Source: Hydrogenophaga sp.
GTDB taxonomy: Bacteria > Pseudomonadota > Gammaproteobacteria > Burkholderiales > Burkholderiaceae
DNA: 5,106 nt
Reading direction: 5' to 3'
Assembly: GCA_025458545.1 (NCBI GenBank)
Contig: JALOSH010000183.1
Location: forward strand, 1-5,106
Both the position numbers and the translations under genes were made by a program. The notes under the pieces were generated by a model. It had not been told where the DNA came from. It saw nothing but the letters and a program-made list of their open reading frames with translations, and did not search any database. Below, piece by piece: positions 1 to 4,951 of the stretch; position 1 is the stretch's first letter; each line of letters begins with the position of its first letter.

Positions 1-546
1 GCGGATGAAGCCGCTGCGACCACCGCCCTTTCCACCGGTTCAGAGCCCCTGGCCGACAGCGGAACCGACGCCACCTCCGGTCTCCCCACTGGCCCTCGCA
101 TGCCCGACCTGGTGCTGGTGGACGGCGGCAAAGGGCAGGTGAGCATGGCGCGCGAGGTGTTCCAGCAGCTGGGGCTGGACCTGTCGCTGATCGTTGGCGT
201 GGAAAAAGGCGAGGGCCGCAAGGTGGGCCTGGAAGAGCTGGTGTTCGCCGATGGCCGCGACAAGGTGTACCTGGGCCACGACTCGGCGGCGCTGATGCTG
301 GTCGCCCAGATCCGCGACGAGGCGCACCGCTTCGCCATCACCGGCATGCGCGCTGCGCGCGCCAAGGTGCGCACTGGCGGCAGCAAGCTCGAAGACATCC
401 CGGGCGTGGGTCCCAAGAAGCGCGCCCGGCTGCTGCAGCGCTTTGGGGGCGTGCGGGGTGTGGCGTCGGCCAGTGTGGACGACCTGTGCACGGTCGAAGG
501 CATTTCGGCCGAGCTGGCCGACGCGATCTACCGCGCGCTGCACTGA
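1..546 (+). CDS. uvrC: UvrABC system protein C, C-terminal part (5' end outside window)
   Basis: UvrC makes the dual incisions around bulky DNA lesions after UvrA/UvrB recognition, in the cytoplasm. The frame is open from base 1, giving 181 visible residues; the N-terminal GIY-YIG and UvrB-binding parts lie outside. Visible residues 1-33 are an Ala/Thr/Ser/Gly/Pro-rich linker. The RNase H-like endonuclease domain then continues with [12 protein letters not shown] (residues 35-46); its Asp41 corresponds to the E. coli catalytic Asp466. RDEAHRFAI follows, with His109 corresponding to E. coli His538. The C-terminus is a double helix-hairpin-helix DNA-binding module, with hairpins at IPGVG (133-137) and VEGIS (165-169). 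It ends Arg-Ala-Leu-His, close to the E. coli C-terminus. pgsA follows on the same strand, the classic proteobacterial uvrC-pgsA order. Family assignment is very secure; the linker length is the only oddity. Confidence 0.97.
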   Translation, partial: ADEAAATTALSTGSEPLADSGTDATSGLPTGPRMPDLVLVDGGKGQVSMAREVFQQLGLDLSLIVGVEKGEGRKVGLEELVFADGRDKVYLGHDSAALMLVAQIRDEAHRFAITGMRAARAKVRTGGSKLEDIPGVGPKKRARLLQRFGGVRGVASASVDDLCTVEGISAELADAIYRALH

Positions 547-583
547 GCCCCCAGGCTCCACCGCTGCGCGGGTCGCTGCCCCT

Positions 584-617
584 GGACCGGGATGGGACCC
601 GGTCCGAGCCGGGTCCC
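584..617 (+). repeat. Two overlapping, mutually exclusive GC-rich hairpins in the uvrC-pgsA spacer
   Basis: Arm A (584-591, GGACCGGG) is perfectly complementary to 598-605 (CCCGGTCC) with a 6-base loop. Separately, 594-602 (GGGACCCGG) is perfectly complementary to 609-617 (CCGGGTCCC) with a 6-base loop. The middle segment 598-602 belongs to both stems, so only one can form at a time. No T-run follows either stem, so this is not a standard intrinsic terminator. It could affect readthrough from uvrC to pgsA, act as an mRNA 3'-end barrier, or be a simple GC-rich palindromic relic. The structures are read directly from the sequence; any function is inference. Confidence 0.6.
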
Positions 618-669
618 GGGGCTGATCCGGCTTGGGGCGGCCCGGCGCCAGATCGGCCGCGCACTCCCC

Positions 670-675
670 CATAAT
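670..675 (+). promoter_or_regulatory. Possible -10 element (CATAAT) just upstream of pgsA
   Basis: CATAAT matches the sigma70 -10 consensus at five of six bases and stands out in a GC-rich spacer. It ends six bases before the pgsA ATG, so a start site at the normal distance would fall on or next to the ATG, giving a leaderless or nearly leaderless transcript. No Shine-Dalgarno sequence is visible before the ATG, which agrees with that. No convincing -35 element lies 16-18 bases upstream. Weak call. Confidence 0.3.
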
Positions 676-681
676 CGACCC

Positions 682-1251
682 ATGTTTTTCAACCTTCCCA
701 CCCTGCTGACCTGGGCGCGCATCATCGCCATTCCGCTGATCATCGGGGTGTTTTATCTGGAAGGGCTGAGTGCCAAAGAGCAGAACCTGATCGCCACCGT
801 GCTGTTCGTGGTGTTCGCTGCCACCGACTGGGCCGACGGTTACCTCGCCCGCAAACTCAACCAAACCTCGGCCTTTGGCGCCTTTCTCGACCCGGTGGCC
901 GACAAGTTCCTGGTCTGCGCCAGCCTGCTGGTGCTGGTGCACCTGGATCGGGCCGACGTTTTCGTGGCGCTCATCATCATCGGTCGCGAAATCGCCATCT
1001 CGTCGCTGCGCGAGTGGATGGCCATCATCGGTGCCACCAAGAGCGTGGCGGTGCACATGGTGGGCAAGCTCAAGACCGCGGTGCAGATGACCGCGATCCC
1101 TTTCTTGCTGTTTGACGCCACGGTGCTCGGCGTGATCGACACCCACCTCTGGGGCACCTGGCTGATCTGGATCTCGGCGGTGCTGACCGTCTGGTCGATG
1201 GTGTACTACCTGCAGAAGGCGCTGCCCGACATCCGCGCCCGTTCGCGCTGA
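682..1251 (+). CDS. pgsA: CDP-diacylglycerol--glycerol-3-phosphate 3-phosphatidyltransferase
   Basis: PgsA joins CDP-diacylglycerol and sn-glycerol-3-phosphate to phosphatidylglycerophosphate and CMP, the committed step to phosphatidylglycerol and cardiolipin, in the inner membrane. The 189-residue protein has the full CDP-alcohol phosphatidyltransferase signature D-x2-DG-x2-AR-x8-G-x3-D-x3-D: Asp49, Asp52, Gly53, Ala56, Arg57, Gly66, Asp70 and Asp74. These aspartates bind the metals and catalyse transfer. Hydrophobic segments lie near residues 7-25, 36-48, 75-88, 93-105, 126-140 and 157-178. The start at 682 is chosen because the protein then begins MFFNLPTLLTWARI, like E. coli PgsA (MQFNIPTLLT). 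The open frame runs upstream to an ATG at 592, but that would add an unconserved basic leader across the hairpin region. No clear Shine-Dalgarno is seen. Its TGA overlaps the next gene's ATG by one base, indicating translational coupling. Length is normal for the family. Confidence 0.95.
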   Translation: MFFNLPTLLTWARIIAIPLIIGVFYLEGLSAKEQNLIATVLFVVFAATDWADGYLARKLNQTSAFGAFLDPVADKFLVCASLLVLVHLDRADVFVALIIIGREIAISSLREWMAIIGATKSVAVHMVGKLKTAVQMTAIPFLLFDATVLGVIDTHLWGTWLIWISAVLTVWSMVYYLQKALPDIRARSR

Positions 1252-2171
1252 TGGCCCCCGCGGTGCCGGACAACGGCTGGCTGCGTGCCATGCCCTGGGT
1301 GTTCGTGCTGATCTGGAGCACCGGCTTCATCGTTGCGCGCTACGGCATGCCACACGCGCCGCCCATGTCGTTCCTGGCGGTGCGCTACGCCTTGTCCATC
1401 CTGTGTTTCCTGCCCTGGATCGTGGTCTCTGGCGTCAAATGGCCCACCAGCCGCACGCAGGCGCTGCACCTGGCGGTTACCGGGGTGCTGATGCACGCGG
1501 CCTACCTGGGCGGCGTGTGGGCGGCGGTCAAGGCGGGCATGGGTTCGGGGTTGTCATCGCTCATCGTCGGCATCCAGCCGGTGCTCACCGCGATCTGGCT
1601 CACCAGTGTGGGCGGGCAGCACGTCTCCAAACGGCAGTGGCTCGGTCTGGTGCTCGGGTTTGCCGGGCTGGTGCTGGTGGTGTGGCGCAAATTCGGGGCG
1701 GGCGGCCCGGGCGACTCGGCCAACTGGGTCAACCTGTCGTTTGCCGTCATGGCGCTGTTGGCCATCACCGTGGGCACCCTGTACCAGAAGCGCTTTGTGC
1801 AGCCCTGTGATGTGCGCAGCGCTAACACCGTGCAGCTGCTCGCCGCCTTGCTGGTGACCCTGCCATTGGCCTTGCTGGAAGCCGAGGCGATGCGCTGGAC
1901 ATTGCCTGGCGGTGGCTGGAACGGCGAGCTGATCGGCGCCATGGCGTGGTCGGTGCTGGGGCTCACGTTGGGCGGCAGTTCGCTGCTGTACCTGCTGATC
2001 CAGCGAGGCGCCGCCGCGTCGGTCACCAGCCTGATGTACCTGGTGCCGCCGTGCACCGCCTTCATCGCCTGGCTGTTGTTTGCCGAACCCATCACCGCCA
2101 CCACGCTGGCGGGCACCGCACTCACTGCTTTTGGCGTGAGCCTCGTGGTGCGCTCCCCGAAGTCGGCTTGA
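1251..2171 (+). CDS. EamA/DMT-superfamily membrane transporter, substrate unknown
   Basis: This is a 306-residue inner-membrane protein of the drug/metabolite transporter superfamily, which exports small metabolites such as amino acids and their derivatives. It shows the usual ten hydrophobic segments, roughly residues 13-30, 40-60, 72-92, 98-119, 129-146, 161-178, 193-211, 227-250, 258-278 and 283-301. They form two EamA repeats (about 15-145 and 162-301). Typical motifs are IWSTGFIVARYG with FLAVRY in the first repeat and the tail YLVPPCTAFIAWLLFAEPIT in the second. The start ATG shares its A with the pgsA TGA and has no Shine-Dalgarno of its own, so ribosomes probably re-initiate after pgsA. 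Its last 50 bases overlap the end of the convergent LysR gene. Substrate cannot be told from the sequence. Family certain, function generic. Confidence 0.9.
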   Translation: MAPAVPDNGWLRAMPWVFVLIWSTGFIVARYGMPHAPPMSFLAVRYALSILCFLPWIVVSGVKWPTSRTQALHLAVTGVLMHAAYLGGVWAAVKAGMGSGLSSLIVGIQPVLTAIWLTSVGGQHVSKRQWLGLVLGFAGLVLVVWRKFGAGGPGDSANWVNLSFAVMALLAITVGTLYQKRFVQPCDVRSANTVQLLAALLVTLPLALLEAEAMRWTLPGGGWNGELIGAMAWSVLGLTLGGSSLLYLLIQRGAAASVTSLMYLVPPCTAFIAWLLFAEPITATTLAGTALTAFGVSLVVRSPKSA

Positions 2172-3093
2172 GCTTCCACGGCTCAGCGCGGAACTGCGCC
2201 GCCAGATGGTCCACCAACAGACGGATGCGCTGCGGTACCTGGGCGCGGTAGGGCGCGAGCCAGTGGATGTCGGCGTCGGGCATGGACCAGCCCGATAGCA
2301 CCCGAACGAGAGCGCCGCTGGCCACCTGGGGTGCGATGTCCCACAGGCTGCGCAGCATGATGCCGTGGCCGGCCAGACACCAGTCGCGCACCATCTCGCC
2401 CGAGTTGCTGCTCAAGGGCCCGTTCACCTGCACATGCAACGCGGCCGATCCGTCGGCTGGGTGCAGGCGCCAGTGGTCGAAGCGCCGGTCTGCCAGGCCA
2501 CCGTTTTCTCGCACCACCAGGCAGTGGTGCTGGCCCAGGTCGTGTGGTGTGCGCGGTGTGCCGTGCAGCTGGAGGTACGACGGAGCAGCCACCAGCACCC
2601 GCTGGTTCCGCGCCAGTCGTCGTGAAACCCATTCGCTCGCGCGCTGTGCCGGTGCGTTCCACAACCAGATGGCGCCGTCAAAGCCCTCCACCGCCAGGTC
2701 GGGCAACTGCTCGGTCAGCCGCAGCTGCACGCTGACCGCCGGGTAGCGCGTTTGAAACGCGGCCAGTGCGGGCCCGACCCAGTGGCGGCCAAAACCGAAT
2801 GTGGCGGCCAGGCGGATCGGACCGGACGGCTCGGCCCTACGTTCCTGCAGCTCGGCTTCCAGCGTTTCAAAACCTCGCAACAGTTCGGCGGCACGTTCAC
2901 ACACCACATCGCCTTCGGCGGTGGGGCTCACGCGCCGCGTGGTGCGCTGGAACAGCCGCAAGCCCAGACCCGCTTCGATCGCGGCCAGACGCTTGGTCGC
3001 CGCAGGCGCGGCCATGCCCAATGCCCGTGCCGCAGCGGCGAGCGTGCCGTGCTGGCGGATGGCCTGCACGAGTTCCAGATCGGACCGGTCCAA
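2122..3093 (-). CDS. LysR-type transcriptional regulator, DmlR-like by position
   Basis: This 323-residue LysR-family regulator has an N-terminal winged helix-turn-helix (about residues 3-60), with HGTLAAAARALGMAAPAATKR as helices 2-3 and the typical LGLRLFQRTTRRVSPTAEG wing. A linker helix covers about 62-88 and a periplasmic-binding-type effector domain about 91-300. The start is TTG at 3093-3091: an in-frame stop sits 3-4 codons upstream (3103-3105), and the next possible start would cut into the HTH. A weak GAAAG precedes it. The gene is divergent from a tartrate/D-malate dehydrogenase, as dmlR is from dmlA in E. coli, so its likely job is activating that gene in response to the acid substrate, plus autoregulation. 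That role is inferred from position only. Residues after about 306 (basic, Ser/Gly-rich) are encoded across the overlap with the convergent transporter gene and look unconserved. Confidence 0.92.
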   Translation of the reverse strand: MDRSDLELVQAIRQHGTLAAAARALGMAAPAATKRLAAIEAGLGLRLFQRTTRRVSPTAEGDVVCERAAELLRGFETLEAELQERRAEPSGPIRLAATFGFGRHWVGPALAAFQTRYPAVSVQLRLTEQLPDLAVEGFDGAIWLWNAPAQRASEWVSRRLARNQRVLVAAPSYLQLHGTPRTPHDLGQHHCLVVRENGGLADRRFDHWRLHPADGSAALHVQVNGPLSSNSGEMVRDWCLAGHGIMLRSLWDIAPQVASGALVRVLSGWSMPDADIHWLAPYRAQVPQRIRLLVDHLAAQFRAEPWKLKPTSGSAPRGSRQKQ

Positions 3094-3186
3094 TTGTTTC
3101 TTTCAGGGAAGTAATGGATTGCCAGATTATGTTGCCGTTCGGCGCTAAGCTGCATGCATCACCAACGCACCGCCCCAGGAGGTCCC
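3094..3186. promoter_or_regulatory. Divergent control region between the LysR gene and the dehydrogenase
   Basis: This 93-base spacer must hold both promoters and any LysR operator. It contains an inverted repeat TAAT-N10-ATTA (3112-3115 and 3126-3129), a direct repeat TTGCC-N8-TTGCC (3119-3123 and 3132-3136), and a T-N11-A spacing (3112 to 3124) of the loose kind expected of LysR sites. On the minus strand CATAAT (3131-3126) is a possible -10 for the regulator, with no clear -35. On the plus strand GATTAT (3125-3130) is a weak -10-like match. A short palindrome TGCATGCA lies at 3151-3158. The region is more AT-rich than its surroundings. Exact promoter and operator positions are tentative. 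Confidence 0.45.
3177..3182 (+). promoter_or_regulatory. Consensus ribosome binding site that fixes the dehydrogenase start
   Basis: AGGAGG, a full Shine-Dalgarno match, lies four bases before the ATG at 3187. It argues against the in-frame ATG at 3154, which would place this site inside the coding region and add eleven unconserved residues. Confidence 0.85.
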
Positions 3187-4284
3187 ATGAGCCAGAAATC
3201 CCACCGCATCGCCGTCATCGCCGGCGACGGCATCGGCACCGAGGTCATGCCCGAGGGCATCCGCGTGCTCGAAGCCGCCGCCTCGAAGTTCAACATCCCG
3301 CTGCAGTTCGACCACTTCGACTTCTCCAGCTGCGAGTACTGCGAGAAGCACGGCAAGATGCTGCCCGACAACTGGAAGGAACAGATCGGCGGTCATGATG
3401 CGATCTACTTTGGCGCCGTGGGCTGGCCCGACAAAGTGCCCGACCACATCTCGCTCTGGGGCTCGCTGTTGATGTTCCGTCGCGAGTTCGACCAATATGT
3501 GAACGTGCGCCCAGCCAAACTCATGCCCGGCGTGACCGCGCCGGTGGTGCGGCGCGACGGCAGCCCGCGCCAGCCCGGCGAGATCGACATGGTGATCGTG
3601 CGCGAGAACACCGAGGGCGAGTACAGCAGCATCGGCGGGCGCATGTACGCCGGCACCGAGCGCGAGATCGTGGTCCAGGAAACGGTGATGTCGCGCATCG
3701 GTGTGGATCGTGTGCTGCGCTACGCGTTTGAGGTCGCGCGCTCGCGCCCCAAGAAGCACCTGACCAGTGCCACCAAAAGCAACGGCATTGCGATCACGAT
3801 GCCCTACTGGGATGAGCGCGTCGAGGCCATGGCGAAGGAGTACCCGGACGTCAGGGTCGACAAGTTCCACATCGACATCCTCACGGCGCACTTCGTGCAG
3901 CGCCCCGACTTCTTCGACGTGGTGGTCGGCAGCAACCTGTTTGGCGACATCCTGAGCGACCTGGGGCCGGCCTGCACCGGCACCATCGGCATCGCGCCCA
4001 GCGCCAACCTCAACCCGACGCGCCAGCACCCCTCGCTGTTCGAGCCGGTCCACGGCTCGGCGCCCGACATCGCGGGCCAAGGCATTGCCAACCCCATCGG
4101 CCAGATCTGGTGCGGCGCGATGATGCTGGACCACCTGGGCTACCGCAACGCACACGATGCGGTGATGGAAGCCATCGAGTCCACCCTGCAGCCCGGCAGC
4201 GCGGCGCCGCGCACCCGCGATCTTGGCGGCACAGCGGGCACGGCCGACGTGGGGCGCGCCATCGCCCAGGCGCTGCGCGCCTGA
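3187..4284 (+). CDS. dmlA: Tartrate/D-malate dehydrogenase (decarboxylating, NAD-dependent)
   Basis: This 365-residue member of the isocitrate/isopropylmalate dehydrogenase family belongs to the tartrate dehydrogenase/DmlA branch. Known members oxidise D-malate to pyruvate and CO2, and act on tartrate, with NAD+ and Mn2+ or Mg2+, in the cytoplasm. Visible marks are the N-terminal IAVIAGDGIGTEV (8-20), the VPDHISLWG segment (84-92) typical of this branch, substrate-binding arginines in FRREFDQYVNVRPAK (Arg98, Arg108) and VRENTEGEYSS (Arg139, Tyr146), catalytic Lys197 in ATKSNG, Asp230 in HIDILTAHF, and metal ligands Asp254 and Asp258 in SNLFGDILSDLG. The signature continues GPACTGTIGIAPSANLNP and FEPVHGSAPDIAGQG. 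Length matches E. coli DmlA (about 361). The divergent LysR gene supports a dmlA-like role, probably substrate-induced. Isopropylmalate dehydrogenase (leuB) is less likely given these motifs and the absence of leuCD. The preferred substrate (D-malate, tartrate or other) cannot be fixed from the sequence. Confidence 0.88.
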   Translation: MSQKSHRIAVIAGDGIGTEVMPEGIRVLEAAASKFNIPLQFDHFDFSSCEYCEKHGKMLPDNWKEQIGGHDAIYFGAVGWPDKVPDHISLWGSLLMFRREFDQYVNVRPAKLMPGVTAPVVRRDGSPRQPGEIDMVIVRENTEGEYSSIGGRMYAGTEREIVVQETVMSRIGVDRVLRYAFEVARSRPKKHLTSATKSNGIAITMPYWDERVEAMAKEYPDVRVDKFHIDILTAHFVQRPDFFDVVVGSNLFGDILSDLGPACTGTIGIAPSANLNPTRQHPSLFEPVHGSAPDIAGQGIANPIGQIWCGAMMLDHLGYRNAHDAVMEAIESTLQPGSAAPRTRDLGGTAGTADVGRAIAQALRA

Positions 4285-4349
4285 CCGTCATCCAAGGAAC
4301 TCGGGCGCGCTGTTTTGAAATTCCTGCAGGCGCGTGTGGGCAAAGCGTC

Positions 4350-4355
4350 TAGAAT
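4350..4355 (+). promoter_or_regulatory. Possible additional -10 element (TAGAAT) upstream of hupB
   Basis: TAGAAT matches TATAAT at five of six bases, in the spacer after the dehydrogenase gene. The only -35-like hexamer nearby is TTGAAA at 4315-4320, but the 29-base spacing is far too long, and nothing good sits 16-18 bases upstream. It may be a second, distal hupB promoter with a poor -35, or chance. Confidence 0.25.
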
Positions 4356-4399
4356 TCTGCCTTTCGTGCTGGCAACGTTCGACCCCGCCAAGGCGTGTA

Positions 4400-4429
4400 T
4401 TGACATCGGCTTGGCTGCGTGGGTTTAAT
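4400..4429 (+). promoter_or_regulatory. Sigma70-type promoter for hupB
   Basis: A perfect -35 hexamer TTGACA (4400-4405) and a near-consensus -10 TTTAAT (4424-4429) are separated by 18 bases. The expected start site is near 4436, which gives a leader of about 136 bases before the hupB GTG. This is the best promoter match in the window and fits the high expression of HU. There is no clear terminator between the dehydrogenase stop at 4284 and this promoter, so some readthrough from upstream is possible. Confidence 0.72.
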
Positions 4430-4435
4430 CACAAG

Positions 4436-4468
4436 GCATTACTTTTTGCCCGTTGGCCAAAGTGATGC
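4436..4468 (+). promoter_or_regulatory. Stem-loop at the predicted 5' end of the hupB mRNA
   Basis: Bases 4436-4445 (GCATTACTTT) pair with 4459-4468 (AAAGTGATGC): ten pairs, of which one is a G-U wobble (4440/4464). Inside, GCC (4448-4450) pairs with GGC (4455-4457), closing a CGTT loop after a small internal bulge. The stem begins at the start site predicted from the promoter, so the transcript would begin with a hairpin. Such 5'-terminal hairpins are known to protect mRNAs such as ompA from 5'-end-dependent decay. The pairing is seen directly; the protective role is inferred. Confidence 0.55.
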
Positions 4469-4472
4469 GAAC

Positions 4473-4546
4473 AAGACCAACACGGCCATCCATCCTGCAG
4501 TTCACGCGTTCTGTGGTCTTTCAGCGGCTGGTCTGCATGGATTTTT
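4473..4546 (+). promoter_or_regulatory. Competing pairings in the hupB leader
   Basis: AAGACCA (4473-4479) can pair with TGGTCTT (4514-4520), or six of its bases can pair with TGGTCT (4529-4534). A different fold pairs ATCCA (4488-4492) with TGGAT (4538-4542) and TGCAG (4496-4500) with CTGCA (4533-4537), with a three-base bulge, and runs straight into TTTTT (4542-4546). The folds cross or overlap and so exclude each other. This could be a weak attenuator or translational control element for HU, or chance pairing; the stems are short. Confidence 0.3.
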
Positions 4547-4557
4547 ATCATCAAATC

Positions 4558-4565
4558 AAGAGGGG
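4558..4565 (+). promoter_or_regulatory. Ribosome binding site that fixes the hupB GTG start
   Basis: AAGAGGGG lies six bases before GTG at 4572, good spacing for a Shine-Dalgarno. It supports GTG initiation; the frame stays open upstream as far as a GTG at 4419, but that codon lies before the predicted transcript start and has no such site. Confidence 0.75.
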
Positions 4566-4571
4566 CTATTT

Positions 4572-4844
4572 GTGAATAAAACAGAACTCGTCGAACACAT
4601 TGCGAAGCACGCTGACATCTCCAAGGCGGCCGCGACCCGCGCACTGGACTCCACCATCACCGCGATCCGCACCACTCTGAAAAAAGGTGGCACGGTGTCC
4701 CTGGTTGGCTTTGGTTCGTTTGCCGTCACCAAGCGACCCGCGCGCAAGGGTCGCAACCCGCGCACCGGCGCTGAGATTAAAATCAAGGCCGCCAAAGTGC
4801 CGAAGTTCCGTCCGGGCAAGGCCCTGAAGGATGCGCTGAACTGA
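4572..4844 (+). CDS. hupB: DNA-binding protein HU (beta-type)
   Basis: HU is a small basic nucleoid protein that binds and bends DNA as a dimer, without strict sequence specificity. The product is exactly 90 residues, the standard HU length, when GTG at 4572 is used; it then begins (M)[24 protein letters not shown], the usual HU N-terminus. The dimerisation core includes [12 protein letters not shown] (39-50). The DNA-binding beta arm is [17 protein letters not shown] (about 55-71) with the intercalating proline at Pro63. The C-terminus is [18 protein letters not shown] is excluded by these arm and N-terminal sequences. The gene has its own promoter and a long leader, and is followed after 23 bases by a tRNA-Val gene, probably in the same transcript. 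In many proteobacteria hupB lies between lon and ppiD; here the ppiD-like gene is present downstream, but the upstream neighbour is the dehydrogenase. Confidence 0.96.
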   Translation: MNKTELVEHIAKHADISKAAATRALDSTITAIRTTLKKGGTVSLVGFGSFAVTKRPARKGRNPRTGAEIKIKAAKVPKFRPGKALKDALN

Positions 4845-4867
4845 AGCGAACGCATGATTTCCCGGTG

Positions 4868-4943
4868 GGGTGCTTAGCTCAGTCGGTAGAGCGGCGCCCT
4901 TACAAGGCGTAGGTCGGCGGTTCGACCCCGTCAGCACCCACCA
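4868..4943 (+). tRNA. tRNA-Val, anticodon UAC
   Basis: A complete 76-base cloverleaf with encoded CCA. The acceptor stem is 4868-4874 with 4933-4939 (seven perfect pairs), discriminator A4940, CCA 4941-4943. The D stem is GCTC 4877-4880 with GAGC 4889-4892. The anticodon stem is 4894-4898 with 4906-4910 (one G-U) and the loop CTTACAA carries TAC at 4901-4903, reading GUA and, with the usual U34 modification, other valine codons. The T stem is 4916-4920 with 4928-4932 and the T loop TTCGACC. No promoter fits in the 23 bases after hupB, so it is probably cut from the hupB transcript. Confidence 0.97.
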
Positions 4944-4951
4944 CCAGCAAG

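Noticed and set aside
592..681. 30-codon N-terminal extension of PgsA from the ATG at 592
   Set aside because: The extension is basic and unconserved, lies in the hairpin spacer, and PgsA proteins normally begin at the (N)xPTLLT motif encoded at 682.
40..1146. Long minus-strand open frame (about 368 codons) across uvrC and pgsA
   Set aside because: It is opposite two confident genes and across their spacer. Its translation is His/Gly/Gln/Arg-rich, as expected from the reverse of GC-rich codons, with no recognisable domain or ribosome site.
2169..2185. TGAGC-N7-GCTCA as a terminator between the convergent genes
   Set aside because: Only five pairs, no T-run on either strand, and it lies inside the LysR coding sequence.
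3154..3186. Upstream ATG for the dehydrogenase at 3154
   Set aside because: The perfect AGGAGG at 3177-3182 would then lie inside the gene, and the added residues are not family-like; ATG 3187 gives the standard N-terminus.
3145..4155. Long minus-strand open frame (about 336 codons) opposite the dehydrogenase
   Set aside because: Mirror of a strongly conserved gene in GC-rich DNA. The translation is Val/Ala/His/Asp-rich with no family resemblance.
4315..4355. TTGAAA (4315) paired with TAGAAT (4350) as one promoter
   Set aside because: The 29-base spacing is far outside the 16-19 range of sigma70 promoters.
4419..4571. 51-codon N-terminal extension of HU, or a leader peptide in that frame
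   Set aside because: HU is almost always about 90 residues starting at MNKxEL. The GTG at 4419 lies before the predicted transcript start and overlaps the promoter, with no ribosome site.
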